Assembly (NCBI GenBank): GCA_918026815.1
Contig: CAKJVC010000027.1
Span: 1 to 64,000, forward strand
Direction: 5' to 3'
Length of the DNA: 64,000 bases
Source of the DNA: Chalara sp. BL73
Taxonomy: Eukaryota > Ascomycota > Leotiomycetes > Helotiales
Made by a program: the position numbers and the translations under genes. Numbering within the stretch: position 1 is the stretch's first letter; every line of letters starts with the position of its first letter. Shown piece by piece: positions 44,394-55,335 of this stretch. The notes under the pieces are model-generated. The model ran no database searches, was not told where the DNA came from, and saw only the letters and a list, made by a program, of their open reading frames with translations.

Positions 44394-47016
44394 TTATTCT
44401 TCTAAGTGATATATCCCTTTCAAGATCTTCCAACACCATAGGGATATGGGATCGCTACTTTTCAGATCTCGTATCCAGTCAATCATCGTCTCGACCGTGA
44501 GTCCAATTTCAGACTCGAACCTTGGACCACAGAGCTGAGTGCGAATATTTCTCAACACTTTGTTGTGTTCGGTAAGATGGATGATTATGAGGATAGACAG
44601 GAAGTTCTGGGACCAGCTAAAGAGATATGGGATCATTCTTTTGCGTTTCGCCGCTGGAGAGAGCGCAAGCGGCCACATCAAGCAACACTGCTAAGTTCAT
44701 GAATGTTACGTAATTCGAGGACAAATTAGGAACACCTACACGTAGACACTCAGCGGCCGCTTCATAATCTTCCCGCAACATCACATTTGGGAAGTGTAAA
44801 GCTTTATATATATAAGGTCTGTATACCATATATTTCGCATAATAGAATCTTGTCCTAAGTAAAGCAACTTGGATGTCGTAGAGATATGGGTACTGGACGT
44901 AATCAGAATCCAAATCGGCACTGAAGAGCGAATGGCCACTTTGTGATTGCAAATCTGGATCGATGGGTTCCTCAAAGCGTCTCGTACTCTGTGTTTGAGG
45001 AGAAGGAAAGTCCTCCGGGTGACTATCTGGCCATTGAAGGTTTTGCGGGAGTAGAGTTCGCCACTGATCTAAATGAGATCCCAACTCTTTGAAAGACTCG
45101 TGGGCTATAGCACCAACATTGGTTGATGACGCTGTAGTCGAAGGTGCTATTGTTATATCAGCTGGCATTATCTAGAAGAACGATATTTTTGTGTGACTTA
45201 CAATTACTAAGAGTGTGATGAATGATAGCACATAGCCGTCGCAAAGCGACTTGTGAGGCGAAATGTGCTTCAAAATGTGACGACTGATTGCCTTCATGAT
45301 CTGCTTCGCAATATGGTCCGCTAAACTTAGGTAGACCGATATATTCTTCAAGCTCATTTAGGCCGGTTGGTGGTAGGTCAAGCTCAAGATATAAACACCT
45401 GAGTCATTAGGTCATATCGTTGAAAATGAAATGTGGCAAAATGTTCACTTACGTTTCCATAATCGCACAATGCCAGAAGCAACGTTTGATAAGATCACCC
45501 CGCAACGAATCCCAATCGACCGAATTGCTGTTCTATGTCAGTGAACGATGAGAAGGTCAACTTATCCAGATGTAAGGCTCCTACCACATGACGAGAACTT
45601 TGCAGGCCGACGACGCTGAGGTGGTCATGCGCCAGAAGTCCTGTGTACAAAGAATAAGCGCTTAGCTATCGGCACCGACTTATATGAGAGCATACCATGT
45701 GACGAAAACAAGACCCATAGTAAATCCTGTAATACTAGTGAGCTCATCATCTAACAACTACGAATGGTATATAGGATAGATCATACGCTGCCAATGAAAA
45801 TATTTGCACTATTTCAAGACTACAATGGGTTATTAGGAAACCCATACGTTTCCTTGCTTCATTGAAATAAACAAGTCCTGGAGGGTTGGTTGCAGTGCCA
45901 CCTTTAATACCACTTGGGCGACCTTTATAGACCTCTATGGGAGGACCTAGAGTGCTTTCGATAGCCAGCTCTCCTAAGGCAAATATAAGGAGAGCTATCA
46001 CTGAGTCTGTGTCACCATCGAATCCTTCAAAGTGAACTCTTGTGAGGGTTTGCAAGAGGAAGGTCTGCCTGTCCATAAACGGGTAAATGAGGTTGAAGGT
46101 GTTGAAATACGAATTTGCTAAACGATGCATCTCTGCTCGATCTAGTTTTGGAAATGTTACTGTCCTAGCTATCTGGGACTGTATGCCAGCAATGTTCTGG
46201 TCTGGCATGCAGACGTCCTGCGGCAAATTTGGGGACCCGCGATGTATCCGAATCATGAAAGCAGGCCCTTCCTGCTCAAGAATCTTCATATCTGCTGTAC
46301 TCGGCAACACAGACTGCAGGAGTAACTGTTGTATTACGGGCCATAATAGTATTCTATGAGCTGCAGCCGAATGCCGATAAGGTTCAGTTGCCCAAATTGT
46401 GCTGCCAGTGGAAATCGGCTGATGTGACGTTCGATATGAAGTGAGAGCAGAGTAAAAGCTTACGTTTTCCGGACTGAAAGAACGCGGGCCTACATAGGAG
46501 GGCTGCGACTCGCCGAAACCAGAGCTGGGGGGCGTGAATAATCGATCAATCTTGCCTTCAAGGCTACTTAATCTGCCGAGTATTTCGACGAGTGTTTTGT
46601 CTTTCCTGCACAGCAAGCATGTAAGCCCTACTTTCAGCACACAAACTAGAGTTTTGGGCTTTCCAGGATTATTCTTCGCAAGTCAATGGGTGTTACTACT
46701 TACTTTGTAGGTTGTGGATCCCTGTATGTACACTCCAACTTCATTCTCTGGCATGAGCCGCACTTTGGTCGTTGCTCGTCACATTTTTGCTTTCTTGATC
46801 GACAGCTGTTACAGGCCTTCAAAAAGAACGATTAGTAATATGGCCCAAGGCTGTTGCGACACATGATACATGTCTCCAGTATAGAAGACGCGCTGAGTCA
46901 CATCTTGCAACACGTCGAAGGGTATATGGCCTCACCTGGGCGGCTATTGCGGCCCTCTCCTTCCTCTGGTCTTGGGGAGGACCAGGGCTGGAGATGGACG
47001 GTGACTCCAGGTTCAT
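44394..47016 (-). CDS. Zn(II)2Cys6/MHR transcription factor (nine exons)
   Basis: Exons 47016-46936, 46816-46704, 46605-45787, 45726-45696, 45640-45585, 45527-45453, 45398-45202, 45161-44740, 44690-44394 (2091 nt, 696 aa), all joins in frame. The zinc cluster ACNSCRSRKQKCDEQRPKCG + SCQRMKLEC has C-x2-C-x6-C-x5-C-x2-C-x6-C spacing. A coiled linker KTLVEILGRLSSLEGKIDRL follows. The MHR includes YFNTFNLIYPFMDRQTFLLQ, VIALLIFALGELAIE, IYYGSCFRHMDFWRMTTSAS, IKRCFWHCAIMETCLYLELD and the C-terminal FSWSQNFLSILIIIHLTEHN. One exon is only 31 bp. Start could also be 47058, in frame. Same strand and adjacent to the SAM/HMG gene. Nuclear regulator, target unknown. Intact. Confidence 0.87.
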
Positions 47017-47717
47017 GGCAACACCTCGCGTTAAAGATTGGATGAGGCCGGATCCCAAGTGAGGAAGGGCAAAAGAGTGGATTTTTTATGGTCTAAGGCA
47101 CACGCTAGACTGCGCAGTTCAAAGTTATACGTGTTTACAGGCGAAGTAATGTGAGCTATATTCCTGGGTTTTCGCTGCGCAACCCAGGGAAAGGTAAGCG
47201 AGAAGTCACTCCTTCATACCACTACTATGTAATATCGACTGGTCGCTACCTCACATATCACGAGCTCCAGACGATTCGGCACGAAGATGGCAGACCGATA
47301 TTCTCTCTGGATTTCGCACGACAGGTTGCTGTTGCGTCGCTGGCTTCAGGGTGGCGTTTTACAACAGTGTTTGTTTTCCACAATCAATTTTCGTTGTGGC
47401 TTTGTGGAGCCACCAAGCTTGGCCGCCTATTGCGGCCTAGTGATTCCTTGGCCAAATACAACTTACACTTGCAAAAATGGCTTTAGTAGAAAACGTGTTT
47501 CTACAGCTCTGATTGTGCGGTTATACGTTCTCTAATGTCTAATGAAATTTTGAGACCATTGTTTGTCAAATAAACTTAATTGATATATTGATTATGTTAG
47601 GGTTCTCAAGGGGAGGGGTTTATTATTGCCCTTCGAGGCCAGCAAATTCCACCAAATTGCATTTCGACCTGCAACGGGCCGCCGTAGTCATCTCCACCAG
47701 TATGAATGATTTTGAAT
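47017..47717. other. upstream region of the Zn2Cys6 gene
   Basis: Promoter space. The plus ORF 47151-47486 (111 aa) has no motif and no coding signature I trust. Confidence 0.35.
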
Positions 47718-47796
47718 GTGGCCCGATAACCCCTTAGTAGACTACGCCTTCTAGAAGGCGAACCTTCGTAGTCTACTAACGGGTTATGGGGCCACA
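47718..47796. repeat. fold-back inverted repeat
   Basis: Left arm 47718-47746 (containing taaccccttagtagactacg) and right arm 47767-47796 (containing cgtagtctactaacgggtta) are inverted copies around a 20-base loop that itself holds ccttctagaagg. Weaker symmetry continues outwards (gaatgtggcc / ggccacactc). Likely a small fold-back element; no duplication seen. Confidence 0.7.
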
Positions 47797-48159
47797 CTCA
47801 AACATCTACTCAATTGCAAACGTGATTACTTCGTACATGTTGTAATATTTCAGCCTTTTACGTCCGTGCGTCACGCCGAAGGTTCTTTGCAAGCCCTCAA
47901 CAAACTAGAGAATATATAAGGTACCGATGCTTTAAAAATCACCTGTACTAAATAAAATAGTACTGGGCGTATTTCAATGTTTATAATGCCAAAAATCTAT
48001 GCAAAATACTAACAAATTCTTAAAAGTACCAGTGCCAAGCCTAAGCGTGCACCGACGGAAAAAGCTGGGATATTGCGGCATTCGCCATCCATCATGCCAA
48101 TCTTCCCTAGTCACTTCAGCAAGACAACACTAGCGCCTCGGCCTACGCCGTCGCACGCG
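47797..48159. other. AT-rich intergenic, no gene seen
   Basis: No motif, repeat or ORF of note. Confidence 0.4.
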
Positions 48160-50155
48160 GCTCATGTCTGCATTAAGGCACTGCCGGACGCGACGCGTCC
48201 TTGGTAGACCATTGCTACCCTTTCAAACACACACAGAGTCCTGTCCTGGGACGCGTCGCGTCCGGCAGTCCCTTGGTGAAGGCATTGTTTATCTTCCCGA
48301 GTTCGGTACCCTTTTCTGCACTAAGCGCAACTCCGCTATACCGTCTCGCGAACTTAAGAACCACTTACGTCTCAACCGAGACCACAAGCTGCCGCCAGCA
48401 ATATGGCAGCCCATCATTAATGCTGCTCACGCCGTTCGCCCCCGGCCGAAGGCGACACTCGTAGAGCTGGCGGCCCCTCCCCACGGCTCTGAGCCTCTCC
48501 CCATCCTGCTATCCTCGATGGCATGCGGTGTCGGGCCTGTCCCTACCTCCGAGGCACGCGGAAGGAAGACGGGGTTCTGAAGGCGCACGTCGGGAAAGAG
48601 CACCCAAGGAGGCCGGGCCAGAAGTGGCAGGACACTGTTGAGAAGGTGAGAGTTCAGAGGTGGGTAAACGACACGCGCGGTACCTACTGGATCGTCGGCA
48701 GCGTTGTGCGGCGTGGAACACTACTGACACAGAAGACAGCCTACGAACGAGTGATTAAAGCGATGGAAGCGGAAGAGGACGTGGAACAAAAGGAAGAAAG
48801 GAGACGGAACCAGCAAGAAGATGACGCTAAGGGTCGAGATGAGAGCACGCCGTGGCTCAAGCATCACACCAAGTGGCCGACCACGTTCAAGGGCAGGCCA
48901 CCCAGCATTCTCGCCATCACTAAGAAGCCGCCTTCTGCCTCGCTCAAGAGCCGGCGCGCCGGGCTGACCGCGGGAACACACCACGGCGTCACGATACGGT
49001 GGGACGGACGGTTCGAGGAGAGGCTTCATGCCATTATGGTAGCACTGCAACAGATGCTCGAGCGGTGCCTGTCCACCCTGGACACGACGGAGACGTCAGT
49101 TGCGCGTTGGATCAACAGCATCAACGATAGCTGCTACGCCAACGCGTTCAAGCGATGTCAGCGGCAGAGTTCTCTGGACAGCTACTTCCGTACCTGGAGA
49201 CAGCTAGTCTCTTACCTCTTCCGCGTGCATCACTTTGACCAACGCGACAGAGACACGGTCTACGGCCGGGTGTACTCGGAAAAGGTGGCCGAACGACTGA
49301 CTATGGCCTGGGAGCTGGAGCTGACGGACGATAGTGCTCGTGATGTTTTGGCAGTACAGCTATTTGACATATCGATTAGTCTTCTCACGACCCCACACCC
49401 AGGTGGCAGCCATAAGGATTGCACGATGATGCACTTCGTTGGAGTGTCTTAGGGATCGATGAGAAGACACATTTCTGGAAGGCGCCGTGCGACTTCACCA
49501 CCATTCTCGCCAGGCTAGTATGGATGTCGAGACTGCTCTTTTTGGAGTATGCGCTCCCAGAGAGGCCTTACGCCGGTTTAACTGGCCCTGACCGACCGGA
49601 AGCATCGCGTAACCAGTACCCTAACCCTCTAGATAGGCTCCATTACATCAGGACAAAGTGCGTCCGACGCGGGAGCCCATACCCGCTGGATGCCATGCTT
49701 GACCTGCTCTTCAAGGGCAACGAAGTGAGACTGCGAGAAGGAGGGAATATCACGACTACGTGGCGGACGACCGAGGAAGCGGATGACACCCTCGTTCTGG
49801 AAACGCCAAAGAAAAGCATGACGCTTGTAATGGGGGATTTCCACCAGATGAGAGTAGACATTGTACTAGCTGCAGAGGAGATGGTGGAGCAGCTGATGTA
49901 TGGCCTTAAACCAGACGCCAACCTTGATCAGATCCATGATAACCTGGCCAATTGGAACGTCGGATACTCGTTTATGACAGATGAACACAACAATCTCCAG
50001 AAAGTTCTTAGCGGCCACGTCAGCCGAGAGCCTTCGCTGTCTCATGGACGAGAAGTTCCAGTACCGAGTTGGCCGCTGTCAGGTCGATTAAGTAGCTGTC
50101 GCGACTGTTATGCTTGCAAAAAGAAAGGCAATAAAAGAGTACCAAAAGACCGCTA
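48160..50155 (+). pseudogene. OrsD/DUF3505-like, RecQ-helicase-associated ORF, frameshifted
   Basis: GC-rich compared with its surroundings. VYLPEFGTLFCTKRNSAIPS and ELKNHLRLNRDHKLP match the start of fungal OrsD/DUF3505-like proteins, which carry C2H2-like fingers. After a frameshift near 48510, MRCRACPYLRGTRKEDGVLK + AHVGKEHP continues this, then STPWLKHHTKW and ARWINSINDSCYANAF. A second shift at about 49440 (VGVS* versus LGIDEKTHFWKAPCDF) leads to TTILARLVWMSRLLFLEYAL and NLANWNVGYSFMTDEHNNLQ, resembling the segment preceding the helicase in fungal telomere-linked RecQ proteins. It ends at 50155 with no helicase part. Two frameshifts indicate decay. Confidence 0.65.
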
Positions 50156-51684
50156 AATTCTGAGTGAAATATCACCTAATTTTAAGCCGAATCAATGTCC
50201 TCGAGCATCTAGATATAGCTGTATAGCATGCCAAATATCTTTCGTACGACAGGTGATTGTTTTGAGTGGTATCTGTAACAACTCAAGGCGAACAGGATCT
50301 CGATCCGTAGATCTCAGGGAGAAGGACTCAAAGGTATGAACGGCTATTAATTGTTATAACGAAGAGAGCAAGCTACAGATAGAAGAAGGGAAGGGAAGCA
50401 GCGCTTTATATACAGGAGACTGGCCGGGGGCCAGTGTAAGCGAGGCTCTAAGCGAGCTAAGTCCGTGCACCCCCATATCAAACACCTGAAATAAGCGAAT
50501 TTCCAGACCGCCACTTCCGTAAAATATTTAATTATTAAACCAATTCTAATTTGTATCATTTCAAATTTGAATCCCTTTATCTTCAAGTGATTATGCATCG
50601 ATACACTGAACAGGATTTGCTTGCGGCTCTTGATGTCAAAAATGGGAAGTCTTTAAGACTAGCTAGTCGGGAATGGGGGTTCCATTAAGTACACTACAAA
50701 ATCGCAACAATGGTCGTGAGAGGCATACTTTAGCTTCTGAAAGTCAACAGAGGCTATCAAAGGTGCAAGAGGATCACTTAGCTGCTTGGATTTTGGCTCA
50801 AGAAGCACTAGGTGTTCCTTTAACTCATGGCCAAATTCGGCAATTTGCGAGCCGACTTCTTACAATCAAAGGAGACCAAAAAGAGCTAGGGAAACGTTGG
50901 ATGGAAGGCTTTTTACGGCGTAATCCTATTCTCCGGACAAAAAGGGCTCGGAATATCGATTCTGTACGTGTTAATGGTGCTACAACTCCTATAATTAAGT
51001 CTTGGTTCCAACGACTAAATATCCCGGCCATTGCAAGTATTAACCCCGAAAATCGATATAATATGGACGAATCTGGTATTATGGAAGGTGTAGGAGCAAA
51101 TGGCTTAGTAGTAGGAAGCTCTGAAAAACGCTCTATTCAAAAAAAATAACCTGGTTCTCGTGCGTGGACTTCATTTATCGAATGTGTTTCGGCTACTGGC
51201 AAAGCTCTTTCTCCACTAGTAATTTTCAAAGGAAAATCGGTCCAACAACAGTGGTTTCCACAAGACTTAAATATTTATAAAGAGTGGGAATTTACGGCTA
51301 CCGAAAACGCGTGGACTTCAGACTCTACGGCAGTAGAATGGCTCGAAAAGGTGTTTCTTCCTCAAACTTATACTTCTGAGCCTAGGCTACTTATTTTGGA
51401 CGGCCATGGTAGTCATGAAACTACTGATTTTATGTATTTATGCTACCAGCATAACGTACACCTACTTTTTTTGCCTCCACATACGTCACACGTTTTACAA
51501 CCTTTGGATTTATCAGTTTTTTCGTCCCTTAAAAGTCACTACCGTACAGCTGTCGGTTATTTGACTCTTTTGACTGATTCTAGCCCAATTGGGAAACAAA
51601 ACTTTCTTGCTTGCTACTATAAAGCTAGAAAGGAAGCTTTATCTGCTAAGATTATTAAAGCTGGGTGGAAAGCAAGTGGTTTAT

Positions 51685-51887
51685 TGTAAGGTGCTGGAGT
51701 AGGGTGGCACAAGTCAACTGCAACTGATACAAAGACTAATCTCTACCTTCTCTACTACGTCCCGAGTCCCCTACTTATACCCTCCGAACCCCTGGCGACT
51801 CCCTACGTGCCCATACATGCCAAGCCTCAGTGCCTTTACCGAGCCCCCCTCAGTGCCCCTTAGCACGTGACATCCTGGCGCCTGACA
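51685..51887. mobile_element. solo LTR (203 bp), duplication TTTAT
   Basis: Begins tgtaaggtgctggagtag and ends ggcgcctgaca. Exact 5-bp repeats TTTAT flank it (51680-51684, 51888-51892). Removing it with one TTTAT restores GLWPKSMAKPLMSPLLLENS, matching the intact transposase. Confidence 0.93.
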
Positions 51888-52231
51888 TTTATGGCCAAAA
51901 TCAATGGCAAAACCTCTTATGAGCCCTTTGCTTCTAGAGAATAGTAATTCGAAAAAGAAGACTCCACAAGCTACACAAAGCTTTAAAAAACGCTCGGCAA
52001 TCGATTCCTTACAAGAAATTCTATCTACACCTAGAAAATCGACCGAAATCAAGGCTCAAGTAGCTAAGTTTCAAATGCTCGAAGACAGTGATTCTTTTAC
52101 ACAAAGACTTTTGTTTCGAAAAATTATTAAAGGATTTGAAAAACAAGAAAGTGTTTTAGCAGATCATAGCTACAGAATACAGTCCTTGGAAGTCCAATTG
52201 GAGAAAGCTAAACCAAGAAAACGAATGAAAG

Positions 52232-52491
52232 TGTAACGACGCAAGGAATCACGGGCTAGAATAGAGGCATATGGGAGTGCGTACAATAGGCTGATCGTAA
52301 TTGCCTTATAGGTCTAAAGTACTAAGGATACAAAAACATGAGGAGCAACTGTAGAGGATATGAACAGGCCTTTATATAGGCGACTCCGAGTCTACCCCGT
52401 ATTGGGTCTGAAACCCCTCATACCCTGATCACCACCCCTTGCTCCTGTATCATGACTTCCGCGCCATGCCTTGGGCCTACCGATTGTCACA
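52232..52491. mobile_element. solo LTR (260 bp), duplication GAAAG
   Basis: Begins tgtaacgacgcaaggaatc and ends ccgattgtcaca. Exact repeats GAAAG flank it (52227-52231, 52492-52496). Removing it restores RKRMKVRTSPNSKF in the transposase frame. It differs from the other LTRs, so it comes from another family. Confidence 0.93.
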
Positions 52492-52744
52492 GAAAGTTAG
52501 GACTAGTCCAAATTCCAAGTTTGCGGACATTGCCAAGATCAAAAAGACACAAATAGCTGCAGGAGAAGCTGAGCTTGAAGAGGCTAATGAATCCGATTCT
52601 ACTTTGGATTGTATTTTAGTTGAGTAGTTATTTAGTTATATTGATTTTGGTTGGGTTGGTACTCGCTTATTTCGGTGTTCGATATGGGGGGGTGTTCGAT
52701 ATGGGCACGGACTTAGGGCCAGGACCGTGACAGTGGACTGTGTT

Positions 52745-52746
52745 AA

Positions 52747-52782
<36 letters not shown>
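52745..52782. repeat. (AAT)n microsatellite
   Basis: About a dozen uninterrupted aat units just outside the outer LTR, in a strongly AT-rich stretch reaching 52900. Confidence 0.9.
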
Positions 52783-52942
52783 TTAACTTTAATTTCTAAT
52801 AATAAATACAACATAAATAAAAAGTAGTATGAATATTAATTTTGACTAATTTAATATTTACAAAAGAAAATATATTATTACGTAAAAACTAAGACTTTTG
52901 CGGTAAAAATGGGGTATGCACAAAGACTAAATGACAGGCATT

Positions 52943-53613
52943 TTACATCAACCCAATCGTAACATCACCTTTGACCCTTGCATAGAGATCAACTTCAACC
53001 TCCAAATCAAGCTCGATCTTGATTTTCAAAGCACTATCCCCGGCCGGTTGCTTTTCTACCCGGTCTTTGATTCGAGACTCTCGGACTGCTGAAGCCCTAT
53101 ATCCTTTGGCCCGTGGAGGCGGATAAGGGCCTGGTTGCTGTTGCTGTACAAGGGGCATTTGAGGCTCGGGTCCATTCTGAGTCCGGGGTTGATACTGCGG
53201 CTGTGGTTGATGTTGAAGTTGACGATGCTGTTGCTGCTGTGGGAGATTCCTTTTGGCGGGTGCTTGATCTCGAGTCTTGACGTTGCCGTTCCTGGCGGGC
53301 CGTTGTTTCTTCTCGATCTCCGGCTCGGGCTCCGGTCCAGCTTCGAATTGGTGTACACTTCCGTTGATGAAGGATGGCTGTTCTTTTGATTGAACGTCAA
53401 GCTCTGTCTCAACTTCGGATTGATGTGTGTCATCATCTTTGGCCTCTTCAACCTCATCCTCCGGCTCGGATTCAACATCGAATTTATCAGCGTTCTCCGC
53501 CTCTTCTGAAGTTCCTGCTTCTGTTTTTCTTTCTTGACTCGTACTTCCCAAGAGTGTAAGCATTGGAATGCAAAGGAAAGGATTGGGAGGCAGATATCAT
53601 ACCTGTTAGACAT
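52943..53613 (-). CDS. acidic, Gln/Pro-rich protein with conserved C-terminus
   Basis: Two exons, 53613-53603 (11 bp: Met-Ser-Asn and part of Ser) and 53543-52943 (612 nt, 203 aa). The micro-exon joins with GTATGA..GGAAG in frame. The first half is Glu/Asp-rich (EPEDEVEEAKDDDTHQSEVE), the middle Gln/Pro-rich low complexity. The last 30 residues (SALKIKIELDLEVEVDLYAR then VKGDVTIGLM) show an alternating pattern like an amphipathic beta segment, which I recognise as the conserved end of an uncharacterised fungal protein group. Function unknown. It lies between two inverted LTR copies but is itself unbroken. The start in exon 2 (53563) is the alternative. Confidence 0.68.
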
Positions 53614-54483
53614 AGTTACTTCTTGAAAGCGAGTTTGATTTTTGGGTGGAAGTGGGAGAAAGTGGGAGAATAAAGGTTTCTGTGAAGATGGAAACTTTTC
53701 AAGAGGACTAGCGATGGTCGAATGTTTTATGTCCACGAAGATAATCAATGACACTCAGTGCATAATATCGATCGTCGATTCTGTAAATATAAATACCTGT
53801 ATAGTTGGTTCTTCACGTCCGGGATGACGCGTTGGTTACAGGGGTCCCCAACCCGCCTGCACACGGCGTAAAAGGGCGTGACGCAAAATCAGGTGACTGT
53901 GTCAACATTTAGGCTCTGTAGCTCGAGGCTCGTAGTTATAAGACATGGGTGCTAGCCTGAGGCTCACACGAAGCCTTCGAAATTGATCAGAGTAATGGAT
54001 TTAATTACAGTAAGAAGCGTTAGAATAAGCAGTTTGGTAGTGTAAGGTGGATGTCAGGAATGGCGCACAGACAACAGCGTCAGCCTCGGCTAACACGTGA
54101 CGAAAATCACTAGAAATAGCAATTGGGATAATGTGAAAGGTGAACTGCAAGATTATAAAAGAAATAGCTGGTACATAATTAAATTTTAGGAAAAGATATG
54201 TGTGAGAAACAGTAAAAAAGTAAGACATGTGTGAGAAATAAGAGGCTACGTAGCAGAGGTAGGGACAATGAAAAAGCAATATATGAAACAGGAAGCGATG
54301 GTACGGCGTTAAATGGACGTAGCCTTAAGTGTATTAGAAGCCTCGCAGCAATTGCCTAAAAGGTAAAGAAAAGCAATATACCATATTTCTGTAAAGGCAA
54401 CTCTAAATATAAGGCAGATATGATACGTCGAATAAAGCGAAGAGTAATACTCAGGGTTAAAAGAGTCGTTCTATAGGTTCATA
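53614..54483. other. intergenic, AT-rich
   Basis: Promoter space of the acidic-protein gene; tataaatacctg-like sequence lies near 53786-53800 on the plus strand. No gene seen; minus ORF 54279-54001 is hydrophobic but unconvincing. Confidence 0.4.
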
Positions 54484-54935
54484 TCAAGAATCAGGTGAGC
54501 TCTCCCACAGACTAATCGTCCGTTGTTCTAGAGCCTCAAGTCGGGCTAGCTCAACCTGGAGATCTGGGTGAGGGGCAAATGAAACATCTTTAAGTGTAAT
54601 CGGTTCTCGCAACCAGACCCCCGATAATGATTTGACCTTGCCAAGCTGAACGTTGATCGAGGTCCATTTACTATGCTGGTCGACGCCGCGTTGCTTACCA
54701 AAGAGGAGATCTAGAATAAGGCTGATGAACATACTACCTTGGCTCTTATAATCGGTAAAGGCAAATCCAAGCGTCAACGGGACCTGATGTTGGTAAAACG
54801 ACAGGCCGGTATGCTCGGAATCTGCCTTCTTATCTGTACCGGGAAGACAGGGACCAGACCGTCGGAAATATCAAAGAATAATAAGTTATGGTCATGTGCC
54901 GGTCGAACGAGGACGCATAGCGGAAGAACCGTACA
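54484..54935 (-). pseudogene. Pif1/Helitron-type helicase C-terminal fragment
   Basis: The minus strand gives LLFFDISDGLVPVFPVQIRR, then, after shifts of frame, QVPLTLGFAFTDYKSQGSMF (helicase motif VI region), LGKVKSLSGVWLREPITLKD and HPDLQVELARLEALEQRTIS, ending at 54484. These segments match the C-terminal end of fungal transposon-borne Pif1-like helicases. The 5' side is cut by the LTR at 54936, and no earlier helicase motifs are found beyond it. Non-functional remnant. Confidence 0.7.
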
Positions 54936-55139
54936 TGTCACGGCCCTGGCCCTATCTCGCTTAGAGCCTCGCTTACACTGGCCTCTGGCCAGTCTCCTGT
55001 ATATAAAGCGCTGCTTCCCTTCCCTTCTTCTATCTGTAGCTTGTTCTCTTCGTTATAACAATTGATAGTCGTTCATACCTTTGAGTCCTTCTCCCTGAGA
55101 TTTGCGGATCGAGATCCCTGTTCGACTTGAGTTGTTACA
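54936..55139. mobile_element. solo LTR (204 bp), inverted copy of the 50274 LTR
   Basis: Starts tgtcacggccctggcccta, contains gtatataaagcgctgcttcc, ends gagttgttaca. It is nearly identical in inverse orientation to the LTR at 50274-52732. The sequence acatgtc occurs at both edges (54933-54939 and 55137-55143), so the exact ends and duplication are ambiguous by a few bases. Confidence 0.85.
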
Positions 55140-55335
55140 TGTCTGGTACTGAAATTTTTCACTACGCAGTTTCAGTGTCACATGAGAAACGAAAAACCTT
55201 AGGTGTGACGGAAGCAGCACAGATAAAATTTTCGATATTCAGATTTCCAATTCAGAAAAATCTTCAACTCCGGCTCCGGCTCCTCTAACAACTCCTATTT
55301 ACAAATTAAATCCAGAAAACACCAAGAAATACCAC

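Larger units (their letters stand above)
50593..52627 (+). pseudogene. pogo/Fot1 transposase pseudogene
   Basis: Same family as the intact 534-aa transposase. MHRYTEQDLLAALDVKNGKS starts the psq HTH; one extra G in a G5 run at about 50675 shifts the frame before VPLSTLQNRNNGRERH. WAGILAQEAL-type HTH2 and YNMDESGIMEG (Asp1) follow, then a TAA at 51148-51150 where the intact copy has Gln (IQKK*PGSRAW). LLILDGHGSHETTDF (Asp2) and VLQPLDLSVFSSLK (Asp3) remain. The ORF is then split by LTRs after GL (51685) and after RKRMK (52232). Its tail SPNSKFADIAKIKKTQIAAG ends at 52627. Confidence 0.9.
50460..52713. mobile_element. pogo/Fot1-type element, decayed, carrying two solo LTRs
   Basis: TIRs agtccgtgcacccccatatc (50460) and, inverted, gatatgggcacggact (to 52713), with internal cgcttatttc / gaaataagcg symmetry. 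TA flanks both ends (50458-50459, 52714-52715). After removing the two LTRs and one copy of each duplication the element is about 1.78 kb, normal for the family. It is related to the intact copy at 18291-20127. Confidence 0.9.
50274..52732. mobile_element. solo LTR (about 203 bp) split by a pogo element
   Basis: Left part 50274-50459 starts tgtaacaactcaaggcgaac; right part 52716-52732 ends ggaccgtgaca. Together they are an inverted, nearly identical copy of the 204-bp LTR at 54936-55139. A tttatataca TATA block is inside. Flanks (GTATC / GTGGA) do not form a 5-bp duplication, so recombination may have occurred. Confidence 0.8.

Noticed and set aside
52943..53754. 232-codon minus frame over the acidic-protein gene
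   Set aside because: The alternative frame is Ser/Arg-rich translation of the same DNA; the spliced frame with the conserved C-terminus is preferred.
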